From the NCBI GenBank assembly GCA_944326265.1, contig CALVDE010000008.1:1-49968 (forward strand): DNA of 49,968 nt, given 5' to 3'. The DNA comes from an uncultured Bacteroidales bacterium (GTDB lineage Bacteria; Bacteroidota; Bacteroidia; Bacteroidales; UBA932). The notes under the pieces are model-generated. The model had not been told where the DNA came from, did not search any database, and worked only from the letters and a program-made list of their open reading frames with translations. The stretch's first letter is position 1, and each line of letters opens with the position of its first letter. The translations under genes were made by a program, and so were the position numbers. Shown here one piece after another: positions 31,406 through 40,230 of this stretch.

Positions 31406-32893
31406 ATGAGAAGACTGGCATCACATATTATCCTCACCGCGCTGCTGACAGCGGTTCTTTCCCTCAGGGCCGGAGCCCAGGACTCATACCTGGACCGCAT
31501 CGAGTGGTTGCCTGGAGAGATGGTCATCGGTGTGGATTCCGCAGACGGAAGCAGGACCGCAGTTCTCGATATGGTCCTTCGCTGGAAGGACAGACCATGG
31601 GCCGCTCCGCAGCATACCGTGTGCATAGTACCGGTACTTTACGGTCAGGATTCTACCATGGCATTCAGTTTCGCACCTATTTATATAGACGGACGCATAC
31701 GCTCCAAGGCTTTGGAGCGCGAGGCTGTGCTTGACCGCAGACAGGTTCACAGGGAGGAAGGCTGCTTCGTCGTGAAGGTGGGCCGCAAGGCTCCTCTGGC
31801 AGTGCGCTATACGGAGTCGCTGCCTTACAATGCCGCGATGCTGGACGGATATGTGGTCCTTTACGAGACCGTCCACGGCTGTGCTGACTGTCTGGAGGGT
31901 ACAGACTCGCTCAGGCTGGCGGACGTACTGCCCCGGTATGTCCCTGACTGGGCCGCTCCCGGTTTCATGCAGAGTCCGGACGGAGACAACAAGAGCCGCG
32001 AGCGTCGTCACAGGGCGGACCTGAAGTTCAAGGTCAATCTCTCCGGTATTGATCCGGCTTACGGTGACAATGCCGAGGCCCTGGAGGGTATCGTCGAGTC
32101 CATTCATACGGCGATGAACGACAGTATCTACACCGTCCGCGCAGTCCGCTTCATGGGATACGCCTCGCCCGAGGGGCCCGAACGCTTCAATACCGCTCTG
32201 TCCGCCCGCCGTGCAGCTTCTCTGGCCGACCATATCCGCAGCATGGATACCTCGCTTCCCGACTCACTCTTCATAGTGGAGGGCGGAGCCGAGGACTGGG
32301 ACGGCTTCTTCGCCGCAGTCGCCGGACACTCAGCATTGGCAGGGAATGAGACAGTCGCCCGCGTGATGGCACTGCTGACCGATAGTAACAGGGACAGCTG
32401 CGAGCGCATCCTCCGTGCGGACCACCGGCTTTACAACGTACTGCGCACCGACATCCTGCCGCCTCTTAGACGCACCGAATACGTGATAGAGTACGATATC
32501 CGCAACTTCACCCCCGAGGAGGCCGAGCGTCTGTGGAGAGAGCATCCCCAGTGGCTCAGCATCAACGAATTCTATTCGGTCGCCCAGCTTTACGGGGAGG
32601 ATGATCCCCGTTACGTGGAAGTGCTCCTGGCCGCTGCCCATACCTATCCGGCGGACGTGGCCGCCACCCACAATGCTGCCATGGCCCTGCACCGCGCAGG
32701 CATGACCACCGAGGCCGTCTCCCTGCTCTCAGGCCGCTATGAGCCCGGACTGCTCAACACTCTCGGCATTATCTACGCCGGTGAGGAGATGTTCCCCGAG
32801 GCCAGGGCCGCCTTCAACATGGCCGCAGCCTCAGGCTACGCTGACGCGCAGACCAACCTAGAGCAGCTTGACAGAGTGGAAGAGCAGTTATAA
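31406..32893 (+). CDS. DUF3868 / OmpA-like fimbrial accessory protein
   Basis: A 495-residue exported protein (signal peptide to about AGAQ at residue 25). The N-terminal beta-rich region (about 25-200) corresponds to the DUF3868 domain found in fimbrial clusters. A central segment contains MGYASPEGPERFNTALSARRAASLADHI, the OmpA-type peptidoglycan-binding motif. TPR-like helices close the C-terminus (YPADVAATHNAAMALHRAGMTTEAVSLL). It may fix the assembly platform to peptidoglycan. It lies 4 bases after the DUF3575 gene. Confidence 0.85.
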   Translation: MRRLASHIILTALLTAVLSLRAGAQDSYLDRIEWLPGEMVIGVDSADGSRTAVLDMVLRWKDRPWAAPQHTVCIVPVLYGQDSTMAFSFAPIYIDGRIRSKALEREAVLDRRQVHREEGCFVVKVGRKAPLAVRYTESLPYNAAMLDGYVVLYETVHGCADCLEGTDSLRLADVLPRYVPDWAAPGFMQSPDGDNKSRERRHRADLKFKVNLSGIDPAYGDNAEALEGIVESIHTAMNDSIYTVRAVRFMGYASPEGPERFNTALSARRAASLADHIRSMDTSLPDSLFIVEGGAEDWDGFFAAVAGHSALAGNETVARVMALLTDSNRDSCERILRADHRLYNVLRTDILPPLRRTEYVIEYDIRNFTPEEAERLWREHPQWLSINEFYSVAQLYGEDDPRYVEVLLAAAHTYPADVAATHNAAMALHRAGMTTEAVSLLSGRYEPGLLNTLGIIYAGEEMFPEARAAFNMAAASGYADAQTNLEQLDRVEEQL

Positions 32894-32949
32894 ATGGAAT
32901 GTTAAAGGAAAACAGAAACAATAATACAAACAATTAAATATCTACTAGT

Positions 32950-34536
32950 ATGAAAACTTTCAATCTACTGACAATCTCCCTGGCATTCGGAGCAGCAGCC
33001 CTGCTGACCTCCTGCCAGAAGGAACCCCAGACCTCTGCCGTCACAGATGACGGAGTAAAATCCATCGCACTGAGCATCAACTTCGGCGGTGCAGCGACAA
33101 AGGCCGCTTTGGCTTCCGATGATTTTGAATCGGGATGGGAAGCCAATACTCACAACTTTACTTCATTTGATATTTTCTTCACTGATGCAACAGGAGTGAT
33201 TAAGTATGCTTTCCGGGCAAAAGCAAATGGAAATGTCAATGAGCAGACAATTTACAATAATCTTATGAAGACAAATGGAGTTAAGTTCATTGGTCTCGAA
33301 GAGGTGAGCCAGATTTATGTAGTCGCCAATGGTCCTGCATTAGACGGTGCCTTTACATTTACAGAAACGGGTGTATGTGAGGATGCTAAGAATATCTCTC
33401 TGCTGAATGAACAGTTGAAGCTTGCCGCGTATGATGGTAAAGCTCAGGCAGCAATGCCTTATATCGGTTCGGACATATCATTTGAGGATATAACAGATGC
33501 TTCGTCTATCAATAGTGACGCAGGAGAGGTAGTTATCGGTGATAATGCAGGTCAGTATGTCAAAGCAGACATAACAATCCGTCCTGCTATATCCCGACTT
33601 GAAATAAACAAGGTCGGACTTGTTACCTCCGGTGGCCTCTATTATAAATTGAATGCAGAAGGCGCACTTGTAGAATGTGGAAAAGGAGAAGCTATTTATA
33701 AAGTGAACTGGAATGGTTTTGATGCAGCCCTCGTCGGTATCTATATGTCAAATTTTGTGACTAAGAATGCGTATTTCCCAGCAAGCAACGTACCATCTAT
33801 AGATGCTTGGACAGTCTTTGAGACACCTTCGTTTGAGACAGCGGAAGGAAACACGTCTGCGCCTATCGAGCAGGGACAGTGGAATGTGGATGAGACTATT
33901 TTGTCAGCAGAATTGAAACCTCTTGCAACTTACTCTAATTATGAAAGTAACTCGTATGCTGAGTTGGTAACAGCCGACTATAGTGGAACTACAGGAAGCT
34001 ATGATGGAGGAACGGATAATGTATCTTATCTTTTTGATGGTTCAAAACCTGAAACAGATGTTGTTGTTCCGTTTAACTTCTTCGTGCCTTTTGATCTGAA
34101 TACAGACGCAGATGCAGCTGGTGTCGTCTCGCTTATGGAAGAAACTCCCAGACTGCACTTCCAATTTAAGCAGGGAAGGACAATTACTACTACTGTCAGC
34201 AAAAATAACGGAACACCGGGAAATGAAGACTGGGTGGAAGTGGACAATGACAATGATCCTATAAAAGTACAGCTGGATGCTGAATTTAACTGGCCTACAG
34301 TTGCCGGAGGTCCTGCAACCGAGCTTGGTATAGCTTTCGCAAATGTGGGTGGATTTGTAGATGACCAGCAGCAGCCGGTAAAACTCCAGCCTGGTTATAT
34401 TTATAGAGTACAGGATGTAGTAGTTAATCCTACAACAATTACGGCAAGCACGACATCTTCAGATCTTCAGAACATATATGTTGTGGTCGAGGTTGTAGAA
34501 TATACAACAAAGGACGTTTACCCTGTATTTGACTAA
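32950..34536 (+). CDS. Major fimbrillin, Mfa1/FimA family
   Basis: A 528-residue structural fimbrial subunit exported as a lipoprotein (lipobox ending LLTSC, Cys22). The mature N-terminus holds KSIALSINFGGAATKAALAS. In type V pilins the strand after the lipobox is removed by a trypsin-like protease after a basic residue before polymerisation, and the Lys near residue 52 fits that. Two beta-sandwich halves follow; the closing YRVQDVVVNPTTI..VYVVVEV strand is usual. From about residue 55 on, the DNA is clearly AT-richer than the flanks. Confidence 0.88.
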   Translation: MKTFNLLTISLAFGAAALLTSCQKEPQTSAVTDDGVKSIALSINFGGAATKAALASDDFESGWEANTHNFTSFDIFFTDATGVIKYAFRAKANGNVNEQTIYNNLMKTNGVKFIGLEEVSQIYVVANGPALDGAFTFTETGVCEDAKNISLLNEQLKLAAYDGKAQAAMPYIGSDISFEDITDASSINSDAGEVVIGDNAGQYVKADITIRPAISRLEINKVGLVTSGGLYYKLNAEGALVECGKGEAIYKVNWNGFDAALVGIYMSNFVTKNAYFPASNVPSIDAWTVFETPSFETAEGNTSAPIEQGQWNVDETILSAELKPLATYSNYESNSYAELVTADYSGTTGSYDGGTDNVSYLFDGSKPETDVVVPFNFFVPFDLNTDADAAGVVSLMEETPRLHFQFKQGRTITTTVSKNNGTPGNEDWVEVDNDNDPIKVQLDAEFNWPTVAGGPATELGIAFANVGGFVDDQQQPVKLQPGYIYRVQDVVVNPTTITASTTSSDLQNIYVVVEVVEYTTKDVYPVFD

Positions 34537-34550
34537 CGTTTGATGACAAG

Positions 34551-35495
34551 ATGAGACTCGTGAGATACATATCAGTGCTGACGGCTGTCCTCCTGTGCTG
34601 CGCAGGCTGCATCAGGGAGAACATCGACGACTGCGAGACACCGGTGGAGGTGGAGTTCCTCTACTGGGGCGACGGCATCGTGGATGTATTCCCCGAGAGG
34701 GTGGACTCAGTGCTGATGTTTATCTACGAGGCATCCTCAGGAGAGCTGTACCGGACAGTTCCCCTCACGGCTTCCGAGCTTGACGCACGTCAGGGCGCGA
34801 GCCTCCGTCTTTTCCCCGGCGACTACAGACTGGTCTGCTGGGGAAATGCCGGGGAGGGTTCCTATATTGACCTGGACGCGCAGAGGATTATATCCGCGGA
34901 CCATCACGAGGGCCGCAACCCTTCCGGTATCGAGGAGCTGTATTTCGGCTCCACCGAACTTTCGGTGCCCCTTACCCTCCGTCCCGTCCGGGATACGGTC
35001 GAGTTCGAGGCTCCCTATATCATGATAACCGTCGAACTGCTGGGATTCGGCCGCCTGAACAGCGGCGGGGCCTCTGCCGGACAGACATTATCAGGAGATG
35101 GGGATGAGGAACCGAAAGTCATATTTGCCCACGAGGGGCTTTCGGGTCACATCGATTTCAACGGAGATCCGGTCCTGGACGAGGAACTGGCGGACTACGT
35201 GCCGGAGCTGGAGGACCATCCGGAAGAGGCGGACTCCTACATCACGACCTACCTGGTGCCGGAGTTTGACAACTCTACAACCTCCGAACTCAGTGTCTAC
35301 GACCGTGCCCGGGGCACTTCGCTCTACAACCGTCCTCTGGCCGACATACTCGATGAGCTCGGCATCACCCTTGACCCTGACCGCAACGAGCTCGCCCTGC
35401 ATCTGCGCATCCAGGCCAGCTTCGACAGCAACGGAGTGCTGGTCGGTGTGGATGTCGTAGGATGGAACACCGAGATAGTTTACCCTGAATTCTAA
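34551..35495 (+). CDS. FimB/Mfa2-like fimbrial anchor lipoprotein
   Basis: A 314-residue lipoprotein (lipobox ending LLCCAGC, Cys21) followed by VEVEFLYWGDGIVDVFPERVDSVLMFIYEASSGEL and GDYRLVCWGNAG. The pair of motifs is typical of the FimB/Mfa2 family, which remains lipid-anchored in the outer membrane and sets fimbrial length. Two transthyretin-like domains are expected; the second ends with RIQASFDSNGVLVGVDVVGWN. GC content is like the host background, unlike the neighbouring pilin. It lies 14 bases after the pilin gene and 12 before the next. Confidence 0.88.
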   Translation: MRLVRYISVLTAVLLCCAGCIRENIDDCETPVEVEFLYWGDGIVDVFPERVDSVLMFIYEASSGELYRTVPLTASELDARQGASLRLFPGDYRLVCWGNAGEGSYIDLDAQRIISADHHEGRNPSGIEELYFGSTELSVPLTLRPVRDTVEFEAPYIMITVELLGFGRLNSGGASAGQTLSGDGDEEPKVIFAHEGLSGHIDFNGDPVLDEELADYVPELEDHPEEADSYITTYLVPEFDNSTTSELSVYDRARGTSLYNRPLADILDELGITLDPDRNELALHLRIQASFDSNGVLVGVDVVGWNTEIVYPEF

Positions 35496-35507
35496 CGATT
35501 GTATCAG

Positions 35508-36689
35508 ATGAGGACAGCACAGCACATATTCCGGAGCCTGACCGCCGCACTTGCTGCGACGGCCTCCCTGCTGCTGTGCCTGACAGTGTCCTGCCGCCGT
35601 GCTCCGGCTCCGCTGCCCGATGACTTCGGCGTGACCGTCCTCATCGACAACCCCTCGTCCTCCGACGGCACCAAGGCCATCGCCGACAACGAGATCAACT
35701 CCATCGCCATTTTCGCTTTCTCCGGCAGCGAACTCGTCGGTTACGTCTACGAGTTCGGACTCACAGGCAAGACCACTTTCCCGATGACCCTCAAGGCATC
35801 CGGAGCCATCGATTTCTACGCCATAGCCAACCCTGACCCCGGGTATTTCTGCATTGTCAATGCCGGCGGTCAGCCGATAGACCTCAAGGGCACGTCTGCT
35901 GCCAATCCTCCGGAATACGATGCAGATGACATTAGTAACTGGCGCGTTGAGATTAACGATGATGCATCGTCCAGGCCAGGCGAGGCAGCCCCATGGTATG
36001 CCCCAATGACCAACCTCCCCGGCGCCGGCGGCATCAACAGACGCTACACCATAAATCCTGACGACAACTGGACCATCATCCCCCTTGAACTCACCCGTGC
36101 CGTCTCCAAGATTGAAGTCTGGTTCCGCGCAAAGAATGAAGTTGAATTAGATTATTGGCAAGAGTACAAAAAATATTACTTTAGGTTGAGAGATTTGAGG
36201 TTGGAATCGGGTGTCAAGAACTCATTTATCTTTTTTGAAGGACAAGAATATGCTGTTGGTGCGTATTCCTTTAATAGAGAATTTGCCAGGGAAGATCCAC
36301 TATTTATTCAAAATTTCCCGGACTTTTCCGAGGGAGATAGTTATTATGGTGATCCATACTTTGAAAAAATAGTGGAGTATTATGTTATGCCAAATTCCAT
36401 AGGAGGCGATCAATATGGAATATTTAATGGTAACGAGTCCGATAAAACCAAATGTACGGTCTTGGAAATAAATACAATCCGTACTGATCGTAAACTTAGA
36501 GGGAGGTATGTGTGGGAGGATAATGATGAAGAAACAAAACATACGACAATATATTTACCATCCATCAATGGCAATCAAATAGTAAAAATCTGGTGCGATC
36601 TCTCGAATGAGAATGTCGACCGCTCGTTCACCTATACCGTAGTTGACTGGGACGAGACCGTCGAAGTCAATGTCCCCGATTTTGAATAA
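35508..36689 (+). CDS. Fimbrial minor subunit, FimB/Mfa-like
   Basis: A 393-residue predicted lipoprotein; signal and lipobox end LLLCLTVSC (Cys about 28). The next part, FGVTVLIDNPSSSDGTKAIADNEINSIAIFAFSGSEL, is the usual first strand set of Bacteroidales fimbrial subunits. The start at 35508 is preferred over the TTG at 35499. The DNA is GC-rich up to about 36120, then abruptly AT-rich until about 36600, then GC-rich again, so the middle of the second domain seems to be of different origin. It may be the accessory subunit between shaft and tip. Confidence 0.75.
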   Translation: MRTAQHIFRSLTAALAATASLLLCLTVSCRRAPAPLPDDFGVTVLIDNPSSSDGTKAIADNEINSIAIFAFSGSELVGYVYEFGLTGKTTFPMTLKASGAIDFYAIANPDPGYFCIVNAGGQPIDLKGTSAANPPEYDADDISNWRVEINDDASSRPGEAAPWYAPMTNLPGAGGINRRYTINPDDNWTIIPLELTRAVSKIEVWFRAKNEVELDYWQEYKKYYFRLRDLRLESGVKNSFIFFEGQEYAVGAYSFNREFAREDPLFIQNFPDFSEGDSYYGDPYFEKIVEYYVMPNSIGGDQYGIFNGNESDKTKCTVLEINTIRTDRKLRGRYVWEDNDEETKHTTIYLPSINGNQIVKIWCDLSNENVDRSFTYTVVDWDETVEVNVPDFE

Positions 36690-36693
36690 CGAC

Positions 36694-39600
36694 ATGAAAA
36701 CATACATACGACATATAACCCTCACAGCATCGGCCTTGCTCACCGCTCTCATCCTCGCTGCTTCCTGCGCCCGTGACGAGCGCGATCTCCTGCCCGCCGA
36801 CATGATACCCTTGGCCGACCTGGAACTCAGCTGGCAGGTCGAGGACCCCGCCGTCTACACCAAGGCTGGGCAGTCCGTGCTGGTGGAGAATCAGGTGTTC
36901 AACCTTTATATCATGCTGTTCGATGAGACGGGAACGATGTTGCACCATAGAAGTTACTATGTCGGGACACGCCAGGACGGTTACGATGACGTTCTGACAT
37001 CGTACAGCAATAAGGACAGTGAGAACGGGGCGGCATCAAGAGGTACTATCCCGAATTTTTTCACCGACTTCAGCAACTATGCCCATTTGGGGAATCAATC
37101 TCTGACATTCTGTGCTGTCGCAAATTACAACCCCGACAATTTGAAATTTGATAAAATTACTCTTGACGGGCTGGAGAATATGACCGTATCCAGGGCCAAG
37201 GGCGATGTGTCCCGAAGTGCATTCACAATGGTTGCCAGGGAGGACAATGTCCGGCTCAATGTGGTTAATGGCGAGGTGGAACGTGTTGGTGTCAACCTGA
37301 ATCTGCGCAGGCTGGATGCCAAGTTGTCGTTTAATCTTACGGTCGATATAAAAGAGGCACTGGGCGGTACAGTGGCATTTGAGAATATGCGGTACAGGGT
37401 CCACAATGTGCCGTATATCGCATACCTTTTCGAGAAGGACAAGGGCATCGGCCTTGATAATGACTGGGATGCGGCTGCGGCAGAGCAACCGGCTGCCGGG
37501 GAGACCAGCAACTTCTCATGTATGTATGAGGACAATAATTACGAGACTTTTGACGAGGAGTTCAGCGGAGGCCGGGTGGGAGGTACATTCGCATTCTACC
37601 TCAGGGAAAACCGGCCTGTCCCCAAGCAACAGATAACGGCGGAGAACAAAGGAGATTATTCTTCGCTCTATGCCATGCGCGAGGCGTGGGAAGGGAATGA
37701 GGCTGATAAAGACGAGGAAGGCAAGACCCCCGTTCACGGGCGTAATTTCATATATGCGCCTCGGAATGCTACATTTGTCGAGATAACCGGTGAACTCTCC
37801 TATCAGCGTCCGGCTTCTGACGGAGGAGATGAACCAGACAATGTCCGTGGTGAAGTAACTTACATCATCCATCTGGGAGAAACCGGTAACGATCCCAACA
37901 ACGAAGAGGCCGTGAACAACTATGACGTGCGCCGCAATGTCCGCTATATCTACAACGTTCGTATAACCGGCATCAACAATATGGTGGTCGAGGTCTCTGA
38001 GGACAAGGAGCAGCGGCCTGGCGTAGAGGGTGACCTGATAGTGTCTTCCCAGGACCTGGTGACATTTGATGCTCACTATGGACGTGTACTCCTGCGGCTC
38101 AGCAGGGCAAGTCTGCTGACTCCGGGCTGGAACGCGGACACCCCGCTCGGAATAGTCTCTTACAATTCTGAGACAGGCGAGATAACATCCTCGTCCAATG
38201 ATGCATACGATTACAAGTGGGTGCTTTTTGCCATCAACAGGCATTTCCCGACAGTCAACGGCAGTACGGCTCCTGCAGACCAGGATGCCAATATGGTCAA
38301 GTTCCCCGGCATCCAGGCCTATGACGGAGGATTGAAATTTCATGACGGGGCCCTTCCGAATGCTGAGGAGATAAAGAAGGATGTCGGGAATAATTTTAAT
38401 GAACGAACGTTCAAAGCGACATTGGGAAGTGACAACTTCTATGCCAAGTACAGTAATAATCTGAACGAGGATGCCTGTCTTAGGGACATCAATCAGCTAG
38501 TCAATTACCTGAGCCAGGAGGCTAATAAGCCGGACAGTGATCTCTTTGATGAGAATGGCGAAGTGGTCGTGACTGCTTTCTGCGATGAGTACACTTATAT
38601 TTACGATCCTGAGAAGGAGGATTATATCCATCCCGGTGTGTCTGTACGCGATATAGCAGGCGGCTCTCTAACGTCAGACCAGCGACTGTCTTTATGGAAA
38701 GAATATGTCAATGCCGCTCCCCGTACTATCAATATTACCCCGATGGTCAGTACGGAGCACAGTCAGGACGGCAATACCTCCGTCACTTATTCCGAAATAT
38801 CCATCACTCAGAATTCCATCAAGACCATCTATGATCCCGCAAACGTACCTACAGCCTGGGGGCTGGAGACCGTCAATGAGACAGGAATGTTGACATATAA
38901 TGCCCAGTTCGAACCTGTGGGAGCAAGGACGAATACATCTAATGATGGAAGGACAAATTTTTTGAATTTTTGGATTCCTGGGAATGGAAATAGTGAATCG
39001 GGTAATACAGACTGGACTTCAGTAATGACAGTGACTCAAGATGTGGAGAACGCACAGGGACTCATGGAAGATTATCGGGATGTCTATCATGCCTGCATAA
39101 CGCGCAACAGAGATTTGAATGGCAATAACAAGATAGATGCTGACGAGATATTCTGGTATCTGGCTGCTAAGGATCAGCTTTCAGGTCTGTATATCGGCCA
39201 GCCAGTTCTGGACCAGGATGCGTGGATGTACCAGCCGTCATGGATAAATGATGAAGATAGAAGGTACAATCATTTGATTACCAGTACTCATGACGGGAAT
39301 AGTCGGGATTGGACGAATTATTGGATTCTGTGGTCTGAAGAAGGTGCCTCTTGGGGATTAGTCAGTCAAGATAGAGTGAAAGAGGGTGCATTCGAAGTCG
39401 TGAGAGATAAATTTGATTATCGCTGTATCCGTAATCTCGGTATTGATATAGCAGAAGCAGAGGCGCCGCAGCATTATGCTTCAGTTACGAATACGTTGGA
39501 TGGGTATCTAATAAATGTGGACGCAGTGAATAGTTTAGCAATTCGTTCAACATCAGATGCTGAAAGTTTTGGCTCGTCTAATCGTTATGTGCCTTTTGAT

Positions 39601-39987
39601 AATGAGAGAGGTACAAATAATAGACCATATGAAAAATTTGAAGTGCGCAGGAATAATTATAGTCAAAATGGAACATATACCTGGGAGGAAATGTATAGTT
39701 TGATGAAATCTGGCGGAAATCCGTGTCCCAATGGGTGGCGAGTGCCTAATCAGAAAGAGTTTCTGATAATGATGAGTGTAGAGGATGAGATAGGAGGCTT
39801 ATATAATGATAGATTGGGAATAGCGACATCATTTTCTTATAATGGCCAAGGGCCATATACTAGTGATTCAAGAATCGGTTTTATATATGAAAACCCAAAT
39901 TTAGTACTTTTAGGAGGTGGAAATAATAATGATTATGGTTTGACCTATAAATTGTCATTCCGCTGTGTGCGGGACCATATTGACTGA
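36694..39987 (+). CDS. Large DUF4906-like fimbrial tip protein
   Basis: A 1,097-residue lipoprotein (signal MKTYIRHITLTASALLTALI; lipobox ending LAASC, Cys about 24). The N-terminal third has fimbrial-type beta domains (VFNLYIMLFDETGTMLHHRSYY, LNLRRLDAKLSFNLTVDI), the pattern of DUF4906 proteins placed last in fimbrial operons. The C-terminal 300 residues include NPCPNGWRVPNQKEFLIMM and the closing FRCVRD, the motif of the 'Fibrobacter succinogenes major paralogous' / fimbrillin tip domains, probably the adhesive end. A frame-consistent ATG lies 51 bases upstream but falls in the previous gene; 36694 begins the signal peptide. The end is AT-rich from about 38.9 kb. Confidence 0.8.
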   Translation: MKTYIRHITLTASALLTALILAASCARDERDLLPADMIPLADLELSWQVEDPAVYTKAGQSVLVENQVFNLYIMLFDETGTMLHHRSYYVGTRQDGYDDVLTSYSNKDSENGAASRGTIPNFFTDFSNYAHLGNQSLTFCAVANYNPDNLKFDKITLDGLENMTVSRAKGDVSRSAFTMVAREDNVRLNVVNGEVERVGVNLNLRRLDAKLSFNLTVDIKEALGGTVAFENMRYRVHNVPYIAYLFEKDKGIGLDNDWDAAAAEQPAAGETSNFSCMYEDNNYETFDEEFSGGRVGGTFAFYLRENRPVPKQQITAENKGDYSSLYAMREAWEGNEADKDEEGKTPVHGRNFIYAPRNATFVEITGELSYQRPASDGGDEPDNVRGEVTYIIHLGETGNDPNNEEAVNNYDVRRNVRYIYNVRITGINNMVVEVSEDKEQRPGVEGDLIVSSQDLVTFDAHYGRVLLRLSRASLLTPGWNADTPLGIVSYNSETGEITSSSNDAYDYKWVLFAINRHFPTVNGSTAPADQDANMVKFPGIQAYDGGLKFHDGALPNAEEIKKDVGNNFNERTFKATLGSDNFYAKYSNNLNEDACLRDINQLVNYLSQEANKPDSDLFDENGEVVVTAFCDEYTYIYDPEKEDYIHPGVSVRDIAGGSLTSDQRLSLWKEYVNAAPRTINITPMVSTEHSQDGNTSVTYSEISITQNSIKTIYDPANVPTAWGLETVNETGMLTYNAQFEPVGARTNTSNDGRTNFLNFWIPGNGNSESGNTDWTSVMTVTQDVENAQGLMEDYRDVYHACITRNRDLNGNNKIDADEIFWYLAAKDQLSGLYIGQPVLDQDAWMYQPSWINDEDRRYNHLITSTHDGNSRDWTNYWILWSEEGASWGLVSQDRVKEGAFEVVRDKFDYRCIRNLGIDIAEAEAPQHYASVTNTLDGYLINVDAVNSLAIRSTSDAESFGSSNRYVPFDNERGTNNRPYEKFEVRRNNYSQNGTYTWEEMYSLMKSGGNPCPNGWRVPNQKEFLIMMSVEDEIGGLYNDRLGIATSFSYNGQGPYTSDSRIGFIYENPNLVLLGGGNNNDYGLTYKLSFRCVRDHID

Positions 39988-40034
39988 TTCAATTTGATTT
40001 AATTACGACCCTTATTCCCATATATAACAACCCT

Positions 40035-40064
40035 GCAGCGGCCTGCCTGACGGTGGGCCGCTGC
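40035..40064 (+). terminator. Intrinsic terminator of the fimbrial operon
   Basis: A 9-bp perfect stem (40035-40043 with 40056-40064) followed by TTCTTTTCC, 48 bases after the tip gene. Part of the right arm (40056-40060) also belongs to a second, mutually exclusive 15-base inverted repeat (40046-40060 with 40088-40102, one G-U pair). Confidence 0.75.
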
Positions 40065-40197
40065 TTCTTTTCCGCCCCTTCCCACAACGGCTCACCGTCA
40101 GGTACCGCTGTTCAAGTTGAAATATTCGCGGAATATATTTTTCTTCAATTTGTAACGATAAAGTCGTTTTATCTTGTGTGGTTTGAGGAAATTTGAC

Positions 40198-40205
40198 TAT
40201 CTTTG
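40198..40205 (+). promoter_or_regulatory. Bacteroidota promoter for rloA-rloB
   Basis: TATCTTTG with TTG at 40174-40176, a spacing of 21 bases. It excludes the open frame upstream of 40231 as coding. A small palindrome (ATATTC at 40122-40127 with GAATAT at 40131-40136) lies about 60 bases upstream. Confidence 0.65.
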
Positions 40206-40230
40206 CATTGTTGCTATAAAAACTCCTGTT

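Noticed and set aside
40122-40136. Small palindrome before rloA considered as a second inverton
   Set aside because: Arms are only 6 bp and the loop 3 bases; there is no promoter between them, so it cannot be a switch of the type seen at 30.6 kb.
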